From contig NZ_JARXYZ010000017.1 in assembly GCF_029894125.1 (NCBI RefSeq), forward strand, positions 1-64,000: a stretch of 64,000 nt of DNA. Direction: 5' to 3'. The notes under the pieces are model-generated. The model was not told the origin of the DNA. It saw nothing but the letters and a program-made list of their open reading frames with translations, and did not search any database. The position numbers and the translations under genes are program-made. The DNA is from Kitasatospora sp. MAA19 (GTDB taxonomy: Bacteria; Actinomycetota; Actinomycetes; Streptomycetales; Streptomycetaceae). This document shows positions 25,950-33,761 of the stretch, in pieces; the first letter of the stretch is position 1; every line of letters begins with the position of its first letter.

Positions 25950-27907
25950 CCGGCGCTCAGGATCCGCCTGAGCAACCGGGGCAGCCCGGGCGGTCGGGGC
26001 AACCCGGCCGGCCCGGAAGGCCCGATCGCCCGAAGGACGAGGGCCACCCGGCCAGACCGTCCGCAGGGCGGCCCGCCGCCGGACCTCAGCCCGCGTCGTC
26101 TCCCGAACCCGCGGCCGCACCCCGCTCCAAGCCCGTCCCCGCCAAGCCCGTCCCCGCCAAGCCCGTCCCCGCCAAGCCCGCACCCGGACCGGCCCCGGCC
26201 AGCCCCCGGCCCGAAGCGAGGCGGGCAGCGAGGCCCGCAGCGAGACCCGGGGCAAGACCCGCAGCGAGACCCGGGGCGAGGCCCGCCCCGGCCCCGAGGC
26301 CCGGCGCCGTCCTCGACGAAGCCCACCTCGGCGACATCGAAGGCGCCTTCGGTCGCATCCCCCGCGAGCGCCCGGAGGAACGCCCCGGCCTCAAGACCCG
26401 CCTGCTCACCCTGCTGGCGATCATCGGGCCCGGCATCATCGTGATGGTCGGCGACAACGACGCCGGCGGCATCGCCACCTACGCCCAGGCCGGCCAGAAC
26501 TACGGCTACTCCCTGCTGTGGGTCCTTCTCCTGCTCATCCCAGTGCTGGTCGTCAACCAGGAGATGGTCGTCCGCCTCGGCGCGGTCACCGGCGTCGGCC
26601 ACGCCCGGCTGATCACCGAGCGCTTCGGCCGGTTCTGGGGCTGGTTCAGCGTCGGCGACCTGTTCGTCCTCAACTTCCTGACCATCGTGACGGAGTTCAT
26701 CGGCATCTCCCTGGCCGCCGACTACCTCGGCGCCTCCAGGTACCTGGTCGTGCCGCTCGCCGCCCTGCTGCTGATCGCCGTCACCACCAGCGGCTCCTTC
26801 CGTCGCTGGGAACGCGCCATGTTCGCGCTCATCGCGGTGAGCCTCCTGCTGGTCCCGCTCACCTTGCTGGCGGAGCCCCAATGGGGCCGTGCCGCACACG
26901 ACTTCGTGGTTCCCGGCATCCAGGGCGGCATCAGCGGCGACGCCGTTCTGCTGATCATCGCGCTCGTCGGCACCACGGTGGCCCCCTGGCAGTTGTTCTT
27001 CCAGCAGTCCAACGTCATCGACAAGCGGATCACCCCGCGCTTCATCGGCTACGAGCGCGCCGACACCGTGATCGGCTCGCTCGTGGTCGTCGTCGGCGCG
27101 GCGGCCCTGGTGATGATCGCCGACTACGCCGCCCGCGGCACTCCCTTCGCGGGCGCCTTCACAGACGCCGCCGGCGTCGCCCACGCCCTCGCCCAGCACA
27201 GCCGCGCCCTGGCCGTGATGTTCGCCGTCATCCTGATGGACGCCAGCATCATCGGCGCCGCGGCCGTCACACTCGCGACCAGCTACGCCTTCGGGGACGT
27301 GTTCAACCTGCGCCACTCCCTCCACCGGGGCTTCGGCGAAGCCAAGCAGTTCTACGCCTCCTACAGCCTGATGGTGCTGCTCGCCGCCGCCATCGTCCTG
27401 ATCCCCGGCGCACCGCTCGGCGTGATCACCGAGGCCGTCCAGGCCCTCGCCGGCCTGCTCCTCCCCTCCGCCAGCGTCTTCCTGCTGCTGCTCTGCAACG
27501 ATCCCGAGGTCCTCGGCCCCTGGGTCAACCCCCGCTGGCTCAACCTCGTCGCCACCCTCATCATCTCCGTCCTGCTGATGCTGTCCGGCACCCTGATGGT
27601 GACCACCCTGTTCCCCGCCGTCGACGTCGAAGCGCTCGCCGGCGGGCTCGCCATCGCCCTCGTCGTGGGACTGGCCGTGTCCGCCGTCGGCCTGCGCATC
27701 GCCCGCAGCCGCGCGGGCGCCCCGGGAAAGCCGCCACCCGCGATTCCCGCCGTGGACAAGCTGGCCTGGCGCATGCCGCCGTTGGCCCTGCTCAAGCCCG
27801 TCCGATGGTCACCGGGGGTGCGCCTCGGCATGCTGGCGCTGCGCGGGTACCTGGTGCTCAGCGCCGTCCTGCTCCTGGTCAAGGCCATCCGCCTCGGCGG
27901 CGGCTGA
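25946..27907 (+). CDS. NRAMP-like divalent metal transporter, probably for Mg2+
   Basis: A 653-residue membrane protein. The first 120 residues are a Pro/Ala/Arg-rich tail with PVPAK repeats (26130-26180). About 11 membrane segments follow. In TM1 the canonical DPGN metal motif reads DNDAGG (GDNDAGGIATY). In TM6, where Mn2+/Fe2+ transporters have a Met (MPHN), the sequence is APWQL, with Ala in place of Met. That is the pattern of the NRAMP-related Mg2+ transporters, which bind hydrated Mg2+. Coupling to the upstream MgtE-like sensor supports Mg2+. The overlap of 4 bases shows one transcript. Confidence 0.8.
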   Translation: MTGAQDPPEQPGQPGRSGQPGRPGRPDRPKDEGHPARPSAGRPAAGPQPASSPEPAAAPRSKPVPAKPVPAKPVPAKPAPGPAPASPRPEARRAARPAARPGARPAARPGARPAPAPRPGAVLDEAHLGDIEGAFGRIPRERPEERPGLKTRLLTLLAIIGPGIIVMVGDNDAGGIATYAQAGQNYGYSLLWVLLLLIPVLVVNQEMVVRLGAVTGVGHARLITERFGRFWGWFSVGDLFVLNFLTIVTEFIGISLAADYLGASRYLVVPLAALLLIAVTTSGSFRRWERAMFALIAVSLLLVPLTLLAEPQWGRAAHDFVVPGIQGGISGDAVLLIIALVGTTVAPWQLFFQQSNVIDKRITPRFIGYERADTVIGSLVVVVGAAALVMIADYAARGTPFAGAFTDAAGVAHALAQHSRALAVMFAVILMDASIIGAAAVTLATSYAFGDVFNLRHSLHRGFGEAKQFYASYSLMVLLAAAIVLIPGAPLGVITEAVQALAGLLLPSASVFLLLLCNDPEVLGPWVNPRWLNLVATLIISVLLMLSGTLMVTTLFPAVDVEALAGGLAIALVVGLAVSAVGLRIARSRAGAPGKPPPAIPAVDKLAWRMPPLALLKPVRWSPGVRLGMLALRGYLVLSAVLLLVKAIRLGGG

Positions 27908-27971
27908 CCGAGGACCGAAGGACCGGCGGACCGGCGGTAGTGCCACGGTCGCGCCCGCGTGCGACAGGGGA

Positions 27972-28460
27972 TCATCCCCGACCCGGCGGGTCCTGCGCGT
28001 GGACGGCGCCGGCTTCGCGCCGTCGGGCGGCGTCGACCAGGAGGTGGGCCGTCCCGACGGGCAGGTCCACGTGGTGGGCGATCCAGGCCGCGTCGCGCCC
28101 GTGGGTGGCGAGGATCCACGCGGTGGAGAGCGTATCGGGGCTCGGCGCGTCCGGACCGTGCAGCAACGGGCGAACGGCCTCCGTCGGGAACCCCTCCAGG
28201 GTGTCGGGGCTGAACCAGTCCCCCTCCGAAGGGCTCGGGGAGGGCCGGTCCGTACCGGGGCGAGCGGCCCGATGGCCGCGCAACAGGACCGCCACCAGGA
28301 CGAAGGCCGCGACCGCCGCACCGGCGAACACACCGCCGGTCACCAACCGGTCCCGCAGCGGGAGCGCGCTCAGCACGATCACTTCCAGCAGCAGGAAGGT
28401 GAGAACGCCGAGCAGCGCCGCCCCCTCACCCGTGCGCGGGTGGAACCAGGTCCGCATCAT
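27972..28460 (-). CDS. Two-TM membrane protein of unknown function
   Basis: A 162-residue protein with two adjacent membrane helices (GAALLGVLTFLLLEVIVLS and GGVFAGAAVAAFVLVAVLL), then a soluble C-terminal part of about 90 residues (ILATHGRDAAWIAHHVDLP, a helical pattern like a small HTH). Start ATG 28460, with GAGGAGG 7 bases upstream. It is convergent with the NRAMP-like gene. The upstream 43 bases hold a tandem duplication. Not a family I recognise. Confidence 0.6.
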   Translation of the reverse strand: MMRTWFHPRTGEGAALLGVLTFLLLEVIVLSALPLRDRLVTGGVFAGAAVAAFVLVAVLLRGHRAARPGTDRPSPSPSEGDWFSPDTLEGFPTEAVRPLLHGPDAPSPDTLSTAWILATHGRDAAWIAHHVDLPVGTAHLLVDAARRREAGAVHAQDPPGRG

Positions 28461-28470
28461 CGGAGAGCCT

Positions 28471-28513
28471 CCTCTCCCACCACCATCATGGCCCTCTCCC
28501 ACCACCATCATGG
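28471..28513. repeat. 21-bp tandem duplication upstream of the membrane protein gene
   Basis: CCTCTCCCACCACCATCATGG occurs at 28471-28491 and again at 28493-28513, one base apart. It duplicates an alternative ATG (minus strand CCATGATGG) just upstream of the chosen ribosome site. Confidence 0.7.
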
Positions 28514-28621
28514 CTCCGGTCCGGGCCGCCGCCACAGGCCGGTGGCGGTGCCGGCATCGCACCGGTCACGACGGCCGGCCGCCACCCGGACGTGCCGGTC
28601 GGCCCCGCTCGGGCCGACCGG

Positions 28622-28975
28622 TCAGGCGTCGGCGGCCCGGTCCAGGAGTCGGGCGACGGCGGGGTCGTCCAACTGGTAGCGGACGGTTCGCCCGTGTCGG
28701 GCCGCTGAGACGGTCCCGGTCGCCCGGAGCAGGCGCAGGGCCTGGGAGACCGTGGTGTCGCGGATGCCGGTCGCGAGGGCGAGGTCCGTGACGCAGATCG
28801 GCCCGGCGCGGCGGATGGCCAGCAGCAGGGCGAGCCGCCCGGGATCGGCGAGCAGCGCGTACCGGGCCGCCATGGCCTGCACCGCCCCCCGGTCGGCGAC
28901 GGCTCCGCGGGCGGTCCGTACGGCCGGTTCATCGATGGGGCGCCGCCCGGCCGGCGGCTGGGTGTTGGTGCCCAA
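28622..28975 (-). CDS. ArsR-family winged-helix regulator
   Basis: A 117-residue ArsR/SmtB protein: ARYALLADPGRLALLLAI, the recognition helix VTDLALATGIRDTTVSQALRLLRATG and the wing ARHGRTVRYQL. I chose TTG 28975 because GAGGA lies 6 bases upstream; the longer GTG reading at 29062 begins inside a terminator stem. No obvious Cys metal site in the HTH (one Cys, ICVTDL). It lies just after the cbtBA operon, so a metal (cobalt/nickel) response is possible but unproven. Confidence 0.75.
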   Translation of the reverse strand: MGTNTQPPAGRRPIDEPAVRTARGAVADRGAVQAMAARYALLADPGRLALLLAIRRAGPICVTDLALATGIRDTTVSQALRLLRATGTVSAARHGRTVRYQLDDPAVARLLDRAADA

Positions 28976-29006
28976 TGCGCTGTCCTCGTTCTCCTCGGGT
29001 GTCGAC

Positions 29007-29064
29007 CCGTGCCGAAAGGCCGGCAGGGGCGACACCCGTCGCCCCTGCCGGCCTTTCGGCACGG
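29007..29064 (-). terminator. Perfect 27-bp inverted repeat between cbtA and the ArsR gene
   Basis: Arms at 29007-29033 and 29038-29064 (CCGTGCCGAAAGGCC... and its exact inverse) with a 4-base loop. It lies 22 bases past the cbtA stop on the minus strand, where a terminator is needed. The symmetry would act in both directions. Confidence 0.8.
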
Positions 29065-29086
29065 TGACGTGGGTGTCCTCCGGTGC

Positions 29087-29860
29087 TCAGTGCACCGACG
29101 CGGCCGCCTCCGGTGCGGTGCCCCGGCCGGTCGCCGCCGCGGCGGGCTCCGGCTTCGGGGCGAGGAGGCGTTCGGCGAGGTGGCCGAACAGCAGGCCGAA
29201 GGAGGCCCAGAGGGTGAGTTGGATGGCGAGCGCCGCGAGGCGGAACTGCCAGAGCAGGGTGGCCGAGAAGTCCTCGGGCACCTCGTTGACGGCGGGCAGG
29301 AAGGTGTAGGCGAGGCCGATGGCCACGCCGAAGCCGAGGATGGCGACGACGGTGGCGTACCACGTGCCCAGGCGCGGTGCGAGCCGCTTGCCGACGATCA
29401 CCGAGGCGATCGCCAGCAGCACGCTGAGCGCCATCATCAGGAAGTACAGCGTGGTGCGCTTGCCGATGGTCTCCGGGTCGCCCACCGACGGCGGGTTGGC
29501 CGGGTACTTGAGGAACGGCACCACGTAGACCGCGAGCAGTGCGACGCCGGACAGCAGGAGCGCCGTGGCGCGCGGGGAGAAGCGGCCGACGCGGCCGAGG
29601 GCGAAGCAGTAGGCGAGGGCGGCGATGCCGCCGAGCGAGACGCCGTAGACGAGCACGCCGGTGGCCAGGCCGGCGGTGGACTGCAGGGAGCGGCTGACGA
29701 TCTCCATGCCGTGCTCGGCGGTGTGGGCGTCCTCGTAGGCGATCGCGGCGTCCACCCGGGGTTCACCGAGCAGGTAGGCGACGATCAGGGCGAGCAGGCC
29801 GGCGCCGAGGCCGGCCAGCATGCCGCGGACGAGCAGGGATCTGACGGTTGCGGAGTTCAC
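29087..29860 (-). CDS. cbtA: CbtA family cobalt transporter subunit
   Basis: A 257-residue membrane protein with about five helices, the layout of CbtA. It has GMLAGLGAGLLALIVAYLLGEP in the first helix, an acidic-His loop (EDAHTAEHGMEIV) near residue 45, FLKYPANPP between helices 3 and 4, and a Pro/Ala-rich tail. CbtA works with CbtB in cobalt uptake for cobalamin synthesis. The GTG start at 29860 lies 14 bases after cbtB in the same operon, controlled by the riboswitch at 30141-30246. Confidence 0.85.
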   Translation of the reverse strand: MNSATVRSLLVRGMLAGLGAGLLALIVAYLLGEPRVDAAIAYEDAHTAEHGMEIVSRSLQSTAGLATGVLVYGVSLGGIAALAYCFALGRVGRFSPRATALLLSGVALLAVYVVPFLKYPANPPSVGDPETIGKRTTLYFLMMALSVLLAIASVIVGKRLAPRLGTWYATVVAILGFGVAIGLAYTFLPAVNEVPEDFSATLLWQFRLAALAIQLTLWASFGLLFGHLAERLLAPKPEPAAAATGRGTAPEAAASVH

Positions 29861-29874
29861 GTGTCGGCCCCTGG

Positions 29875-30093
29875 TCAGTGGCAGGGGAAGCCGAGCAGGT
29901 GGCGACCGTCGTGCACCCACTCGTGCACGTCCTCGCCGGAGATGAGGGAGGTGGCGCCCTGCTCGGCGCCGACGAAGTAGATGAGGGCCATCAGCAGGAT
30001 GCCGAAGAACACGGCCCAGGGCAGGATCGCCTTGACGGAGATGGGGGTGATCGCCGGTGCGGCGGGGGCAGTGGGGGCTATGGGGTGAGCCAT
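29875..30093 (-). CDS. cbtB: CbtB family cobalt transporter subunit
   Basis: A 72-residue protein with one membrane helix (WAVFFGILLMALIYFVGAEQ) and a His-rich C-terminus (EDVHEWVHDGRHLLGFPCH), the usual CbtB layout with likely metal-binding His. AGAAGGAGG lies 9 bases before ATG 30093. It is the first gene after the cobalamin riboswitch. Confidence 0.85.
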   Translation of the reverse strand: MAHPIAPTAPAAPAITPISVKAILPWAVFFGILLMALIYFVGAEQGATSLISGEDVHEWVHDGRHLLGFPCH

Positions 30094-30140
30094 GGCCGAC
30101 CTCCTTCTGGGGAACACGCGTCCCGTTCGGTGGAGCACGG

Positions 30141-30246
30141 ACGACGGAGGCGGGTCTGACTTTCCGGGCCGCGATGGGGATCGCTGCTCCGGGTTCACAG
30201 TGGCGCGACCGTGCCGGGTTCTCACCGGGCTTCCGCGTACCGTCGT
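30141..30246 (-). promoter_or_regulatory. Cobalamin riboswitch upstream of cbtBA
   Basis: Read on the minus strand, the region has the conserved core: GAAGCCCGGTGAGAACCCGG, then CACGGTCGCGCCACTGTGA and GAAAGTCAGACCCGCC. That matches the GCCACTG box and AGTCAG-x-ACC motif of adenosylcobalamin riboswitches. ACGACGG at 30141-30147 pairs with its complement at 30240-30246 and would form P1. It sits 48 bases before cbtB, so transport is probably shut down when cobalamin is plentiful. A structure model would settle it. Confidence 0.85.
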
Positions 30247-30396
30247 CTTGAGTTGTCGCAGGGACGGTACCGTGTCGGGACTGCCCGGCCAAGGGGCCTG
30301 GCAGGGGCTCACAAACGTGTGACCGGCACAGAAGGGCGCGCAGACCCTCGTACGTATGCGCGCGGGGCCTGGTTTCGGGCTCGGGGAGGAGGACGG

Positions 30397-30987
30397 GTGA
30401 CCGTACGCGTGATCTTCGTCGCACCAGCGATCGGGTCCGAACTGCGCGCGGCCCGCTTCGGCGGCGACGGACCGGCGGACGAGGCGGCGCTGGCGGCCGC
30501 CCGCGCGGCGGCCGGCACGCTGCCGTCGGCGTCCCGCACCCTCACCTCGCCCTCCGTGCGCTGCCGTCGGACGGCCGAGGAGCTCGGCCTCGGGGCCGAG
30601 CCGGCGCAGCAGTTGGCCGACCTGGACGTCGGGGCGTGGCGCGGCCGCAGTCTCGACGAGGTCGCCGCGGGCGACCCGGCCGCGGTGTCCGCCTGGCTGA
30701 CGGACCCGGCGGCGGCGCCGCACGGCGGCGAGTCGGTCACGGCCCTGGGCGCCCGGGTGGGCGGCTGGCTGGACGGGCTGGCCGAACTCCCCGGCCGGGT
30801 GGTGGCCGTGGCGGAGCCGGCGGTCGTCCGGGCCGCGGTGGTGCACGGCCTCGGTCTGCCTCCGGCGGCCTTCTGGCGGTTCGACGTGCGGCCGTTGTCG
30901 GTCACCGAGCTGTCCGGCCGCGCGGGGCGGTGGAACCTGCGCTGCGGGTGGGACCTGGTGCAGGGCGGGTCGGTCCGGGGCTCGTGA
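30397..30987 (+). CDS. Histidine-phosphatase-fold protein lacking catalytic histidines
   Basis: A 196-residue protein whose layout matches CobC/phosphoglycerate-mutase-like phosphatases: TLTSPSVRCRRTAEELG (the conserved Arg), DLDVGAWRGRSLDEV (the usual Glu-Gly-Trp-Glu strand, here with Asp), then HGGES. But the first catalytic motif RHG is replaced by residues 9-12 (APAI) and the second catalytic His by E140 (VAEPAVV). It is thus probably catalytically inactive. It is divergent from cbtBA across the riboswitch, which ties it to cobalamin or cobalt metabolism. Start GTG 30397, with GGGGAGGAGG just upstream. Confidence 0.75.
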   Translation: MTVRVIFVAPAIGSELRAARFGGDGPADEAALAAARAAAGTLPSASRTLTSPSVRCRRTAEELGLGAEPAQQLADLDVGAWRGRSLDEVAAGDPAAVSAWLTDPAAAPHGGESVTALGARVGGWLDGLAELPGRVVAVAEPAVVRAAVVHGLGLPPAAFWRFDVRPLSVTELSGRAGRWNLRCGWDLVQGGSVRGS

Positions 30988-31022
30988 CCGTCGGCTCGTG
31001 ACGGCCGTCTCGTGATCGCCGC

Positions 31023-31364
31023 TCAGGTGGTGCGGGACGCCCGGCGGCGTCGGACGAAGCGCTCGGCCAGCAGCATCGTGGCGACCGCAGCGGCCGTGAA
31101 CAGCGCGGTGTCGAGCACCGTTCCCGTGGTGGTCAGCCATGCGGGGGCGCCACCGTCCGGCAGTCTCGTCTCGGTGAACAGCCCGCCGATGCCGGTCGAC
31201 AGCCCGCGCACGACGTACACGGACACCAGCGCGACGAGCCCGGCGGGAATGGGCAGCACGATCCCCGCGAGGTAGAAGCGGCCGCTCCGGGTCAGCCCGC
31301 CCGACCCGGCCATCACCCCGATCAGGGCCACGTAGCAGCCTGCCGCCCACCTGGAAGCACGCAT
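31023..31364 (-). CDS. Small membrane protein of unknown function
   Basis: A 113-residue protein with about three membrane helices (AAGCYVALIGVMAGSG, LAGIVLPIPAGLVALVSVYVV, LDTALFTAAAVATMLL) and a basic end. Start ATG 31364 with AGGGGG upstream. Convergent with the phosphatase-like gene and followed on the other side by an ECF remnant. It may belong to the cobalt locus, but nothing in the sequence shows it. Confidence 0.55.
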   Translation of the reverse strand: MRASRWAAGCYVALIGVMAGSGGLTRSGRFYLAGIVLPIPAGLVALVSVYVVRGLSTGIGGLFTETRLPDGGAPAWLTTTGTVLDTALFTAAAVATMLLAERFVRRRRASRTT

Positions 31365-31518
31365 CGGAACCCATCCCCCTTGCTCTGCGTACCGGGGCGG
31401 AAAGCGCCCCGTGCCGTCCTGCTCCTCCCTCGTCCAGGCCCTGGTCACCCTCGGCAGGGCTTGGAGTGGAGCGGCAACTCCCCGTCGGCGGGAGGGACTT
31501 CCTCCGGGGTGACCATCC

Positions 31519-31875
31519 GTGATCAGGGAACGTGCGGTCCGGGCGCAGGGAGCCTTCTCCGGCTACCTGTTCGGCTTCCTGCTGAACCTCTCGTTCTGGC
31601 CGTTCTCGACCGACCCGAACAGCTCGATCGCCTACCTGCCCGGGCTGCCCTTCACCGAGCAGTGGCACCGCTACCTGCTCTTCGACCTGGCCACCTCGCT
31701 CGGCTGGGACACCGGCCGCGCCGCCACCGCCTTCGTCGCCGTCCTCGTCGTCGGCCCGGCGGTCCGCACCGTGTTCCGCCGCGCGGCCCGACGCGCCAAC
31801 TTCGAGCCGACCGTGCGCTTCGAGCTCCCGAGCGGGCCCGCTGCCCCGGCCGGGGCGGGAACCGCGCCCTCCTGA
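31519..31875 (+). pseudogene. Truncated ECF transporter S component (C-terminal part)
   Basis: A 118-residue reading frame whose sequence FLLNLSFWPFSTDPNSSIAYLPG, then HRYLLFDLATSLGWDTGRAATAF, looks like the last third of an ECF-type substrate-binding membrane protein (S component). The preceding helices are missing and only a short leader (RERAVRAQGAFSGYLF) precedes. I read it as a remnant of a vitamin or cobalt uptake gene, left next to the B12-regulated cbt locus. Call is from pattern only. Confidence 0.45.
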
Positions 31876-31927
31876 TCTCGCCCTCCTGATCGCGCCCTCC
31901 TGATGTCGAAAGGCTTAGGCCTCGGCA

Positions 31928-32923
31928 TCACCGTGCACGTCCGCAGGCCGCCGCGGTGGTGCGGAAGCGTGCCCGGTAGGTGGTGGGGGCGATGCCCAGG
32001 GTGTGCTGGAAGATGCGGCGCATGGTTTCCGCCGAGCCGAAGCCGCACTGCCCGGCCACCGTCTCGACGGGGTCGTCGCCCGTTTCGAGGAGCACCTGGG
32101 CGCTCTCCAGCCGGACGGATTCGAGGTACTGGCCGGGCGTCAGCCCCGTCTCGCTGCGGAAGAGCCGGCCCAGGTGGCGGGCGCTGATACCGACGTCACG
32201 GGCCAGGGACTCCATGCTGTGCGGCGCGGCCGGGTCTGCCACGACGGCGTCCATCACCTGCCGCAGTACCGCGTGCTTGGCCGTCCGGGGGGTCAGACGG
32301 GCGCTGAACTGGGACTGTCCGCCGGGGCGGGCCAGGAAGACGACCAGTTCGCGGGCGACCTCCCGCGCCAGGTCGGCGCCGTGGTCGTCCTCGACCAGGG
32401 ACAGGGCCAGATCGATGCCCGCGGTGACGCCGGCGGAGGTGACGACGGGTCCGTCCTTGACGAACACCGGGTCCGCCTCGACCCGCACCCGGGGGTAGGC
32501 GGCCGCGAGCCGCCCGGCGAGGCGCCAGTGCGTGGTGGCCCGCCGCCCGTCGAGCACTCCGGCCTGGGCCAGCACGAAGGCTCCGGCACACACGGAGGTG
32601 ATGCGGCGCGAGCGCTGGACAAGCCCGGTGACCAGGGCCGTCAGCTCCGGGTCGGCGACGGCCCGCTGCCAGTCCCGCCGGCCGGGCACGACCATGGTGT
32701 CCAGCCGCGCCGGCAGACTGTCCAGTGCGCCGTCCACGCCGATCCGCACGCCCGAGGAGGTGCGCACCTGCGCGCCGGTCGGGGAGACGGTCCGGACCTG
32801 GTAGCGGGCGCCGAAGAGGTTGGCCGTGGTGAAGACCTCGGCCGGGCCGGTGACGTCCAGCAACTGCACGCCGTCGAAGGCCGCCACCGCGACCACGTGG
32901 TCCGCTCGCCGCCGTGGGGTCAC
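31928..32923 (-). CDS. GlxA-type DJ-1/PfpI-AraC regulator
   Basis: A 331-residue protein. The N-terminal DJ-1/PfpI-like domain (VVAVAAFDGVQLLDVTGPAEVF, SVCAGAFVLAQAGLLDGRR-type SVCAGAFVLAQAG with a nucleophile-position Cys) reaches about residue 195. The C-terminal AraC HTH (MESLARDVGISARHLGRLFRSETGLTPGQYLESVRLESAQ, then CGFGSAETMRRIFQHTLGIAP) ends the protein. The family senses small molecules via the PfpI fold. GTG 32923 overlaps the HD-protein stop by 4 bases, so the two are co-translated. Confidence 0.85.
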   Translation of the reverse strand: MTPRRRADHVVAVAAFDGVQLLDVTGPAEVFTTANLFGARYQVRTVSPTGAQVRTSSGVRIGVDGALDSLPARLDTMVVPGRRDWQRAVADPELTALVTGLVQRSRRITSVCAGAFVLAQAGVLDGRRATTHWRLAGRLAAAYPRVRVEADPVFVKDGPVVTSAGVTAGIDLALSLVEDDHGADLAREVARELVVFLARPGGQSQFSARLTPRTAKHAVLRQVMDAVVADPAAPHSMESLARDVGISARHLGRLFRSETGLTPGQYLESVRLESAQVLLETGDDPVETVAGQCGFGSAETMRRIFQHTLGIAPTTYRARFRTTAAACGRAR

Positions 32924-33570
32924 TCGGCCCACGGGGAGTCCAGGATGGTGCGGACGAAGTCCCCGCGCTCGAAGCCGGGCACGTAGTGGGCGAGCACATC
33001 GGCCTTGACGTTGCCGAACGTGGTCTCCGGCCTGGGCCGGACCCCCTCGGTGAACGCCTGGAGGATGCGCTGTTTGAAGTCGGGGCGCGGGTGCAGGGCG
33101 ACGATCGCGGCGCGGTCGCCCTCGGTGATGTCGTGGTAGCCGATGCCCAGGACGTCGTACTCCACGCCCGCCGTCACCAGCGCCACCTCGGGCTCCATGA
33201 ACTCGGGGATGCCCGGGGTGGTGTGCAGGGCGATGGCCGTCCACACCCGGCGGATGCTGTCCTCCGGCACCTGGCGCGCCCGCAGGAAGCGGCGGGCCTC
33301 ATCGGCGCTGTCCACCTCGAAGCGCCGTCCGCTGCGCCGGAAGGGCTCGCCCAGTCCCAGGTCGTGGAACATGGCCGCGATGTAGAGCAGCTCGGCGTCG
33401 AAGCCCAGATCCCGGTTGCGCCCCTGGAGGGCGCCGAAGAAGTACACCCGCCGCGAGTGGTCGTAGATCAGGTCGCTCACGGTGTCCCGGACGAGCTCGG
33501 TCGCCTCCCGCGACAGCTTCGAGTCCGGCACCCGCACCCCGGCTGCGGAGGAGTCGCTCGTCATGGTCAT
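32920..33570 (-). CDS. HD-domain protein, cyanamide-hydratase-like
   Basis: A 216-residue HD-fold protein: DHSRRVYFFGALQGR, LLYIAAMFHDLGLG (the HD pair) and ALHTTPG supply metal-binding residues. The order HSxRVY before the HD motif is that of the Ddi2/cyanamide hydratase group, which hydrates cyanamide to urea, though many members have unknown substrates. Start ATG 33570 with AAGGA 7 bases upstream. It is co-translated with the GlxA-type regulator, so the regulator probably responds to its substrate. Confidence 0.75.
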   Translation of the reverse strand: MTMTSDSSAAGVRVPDSKLSREATELVRDTVSDLIYDHSRRVYFFGALQGRNRDLGFDAELLYIAAMFHDLGLGEPFRRSGRRFEVDSADEARRFLRARQVPEDSIRRVWTAIALHTTPGIPEFMEPEVALVTAGVEYDVLGIGYHDITEGDRAAIVALHPRPDFKQRILQAFTEGVRPRPETTFGNVKADVLAHYVPGFERGDFVRTILDSPWAE

Positions 33571-33706
33571 CACCTGGTCCTTCCGTCCGCCGGCCCTTCC
33601 GGCGACGACCCCAGTCTCCGACCCGCCGGATGCCCGCGCCATGGCCATGCGGCCGGGTAGCCCACAGATACGGACCTCCCGAATCCTGGCCGGCCGGCGA
33701 CGCGAC

Positions 33707-33734
33707 CGCCCCGGTACCCACCGGCACCGGGGCG
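33707..33734 (-). terminator. Hairpin after the MarR gene
   Basis: CGCCCCGGT (33707-33715) and ACCGGGGCG (33726-33734) form a 9-bp stem, 28 bases past the MarR stop on the minus strand. Confidence 0.5.
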
Positions 33735-33761
33735 CACGGCGGAGGTGTCGTCCACCGACGG

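Noticed and set aside
28976-29062. N-terminal extension of the ArsR protein from GTG 29062
   Set aside because: It begins inside the 27-bp terminator stem. The TTG at 28975 has a proper ribosome site and gives the usual length.
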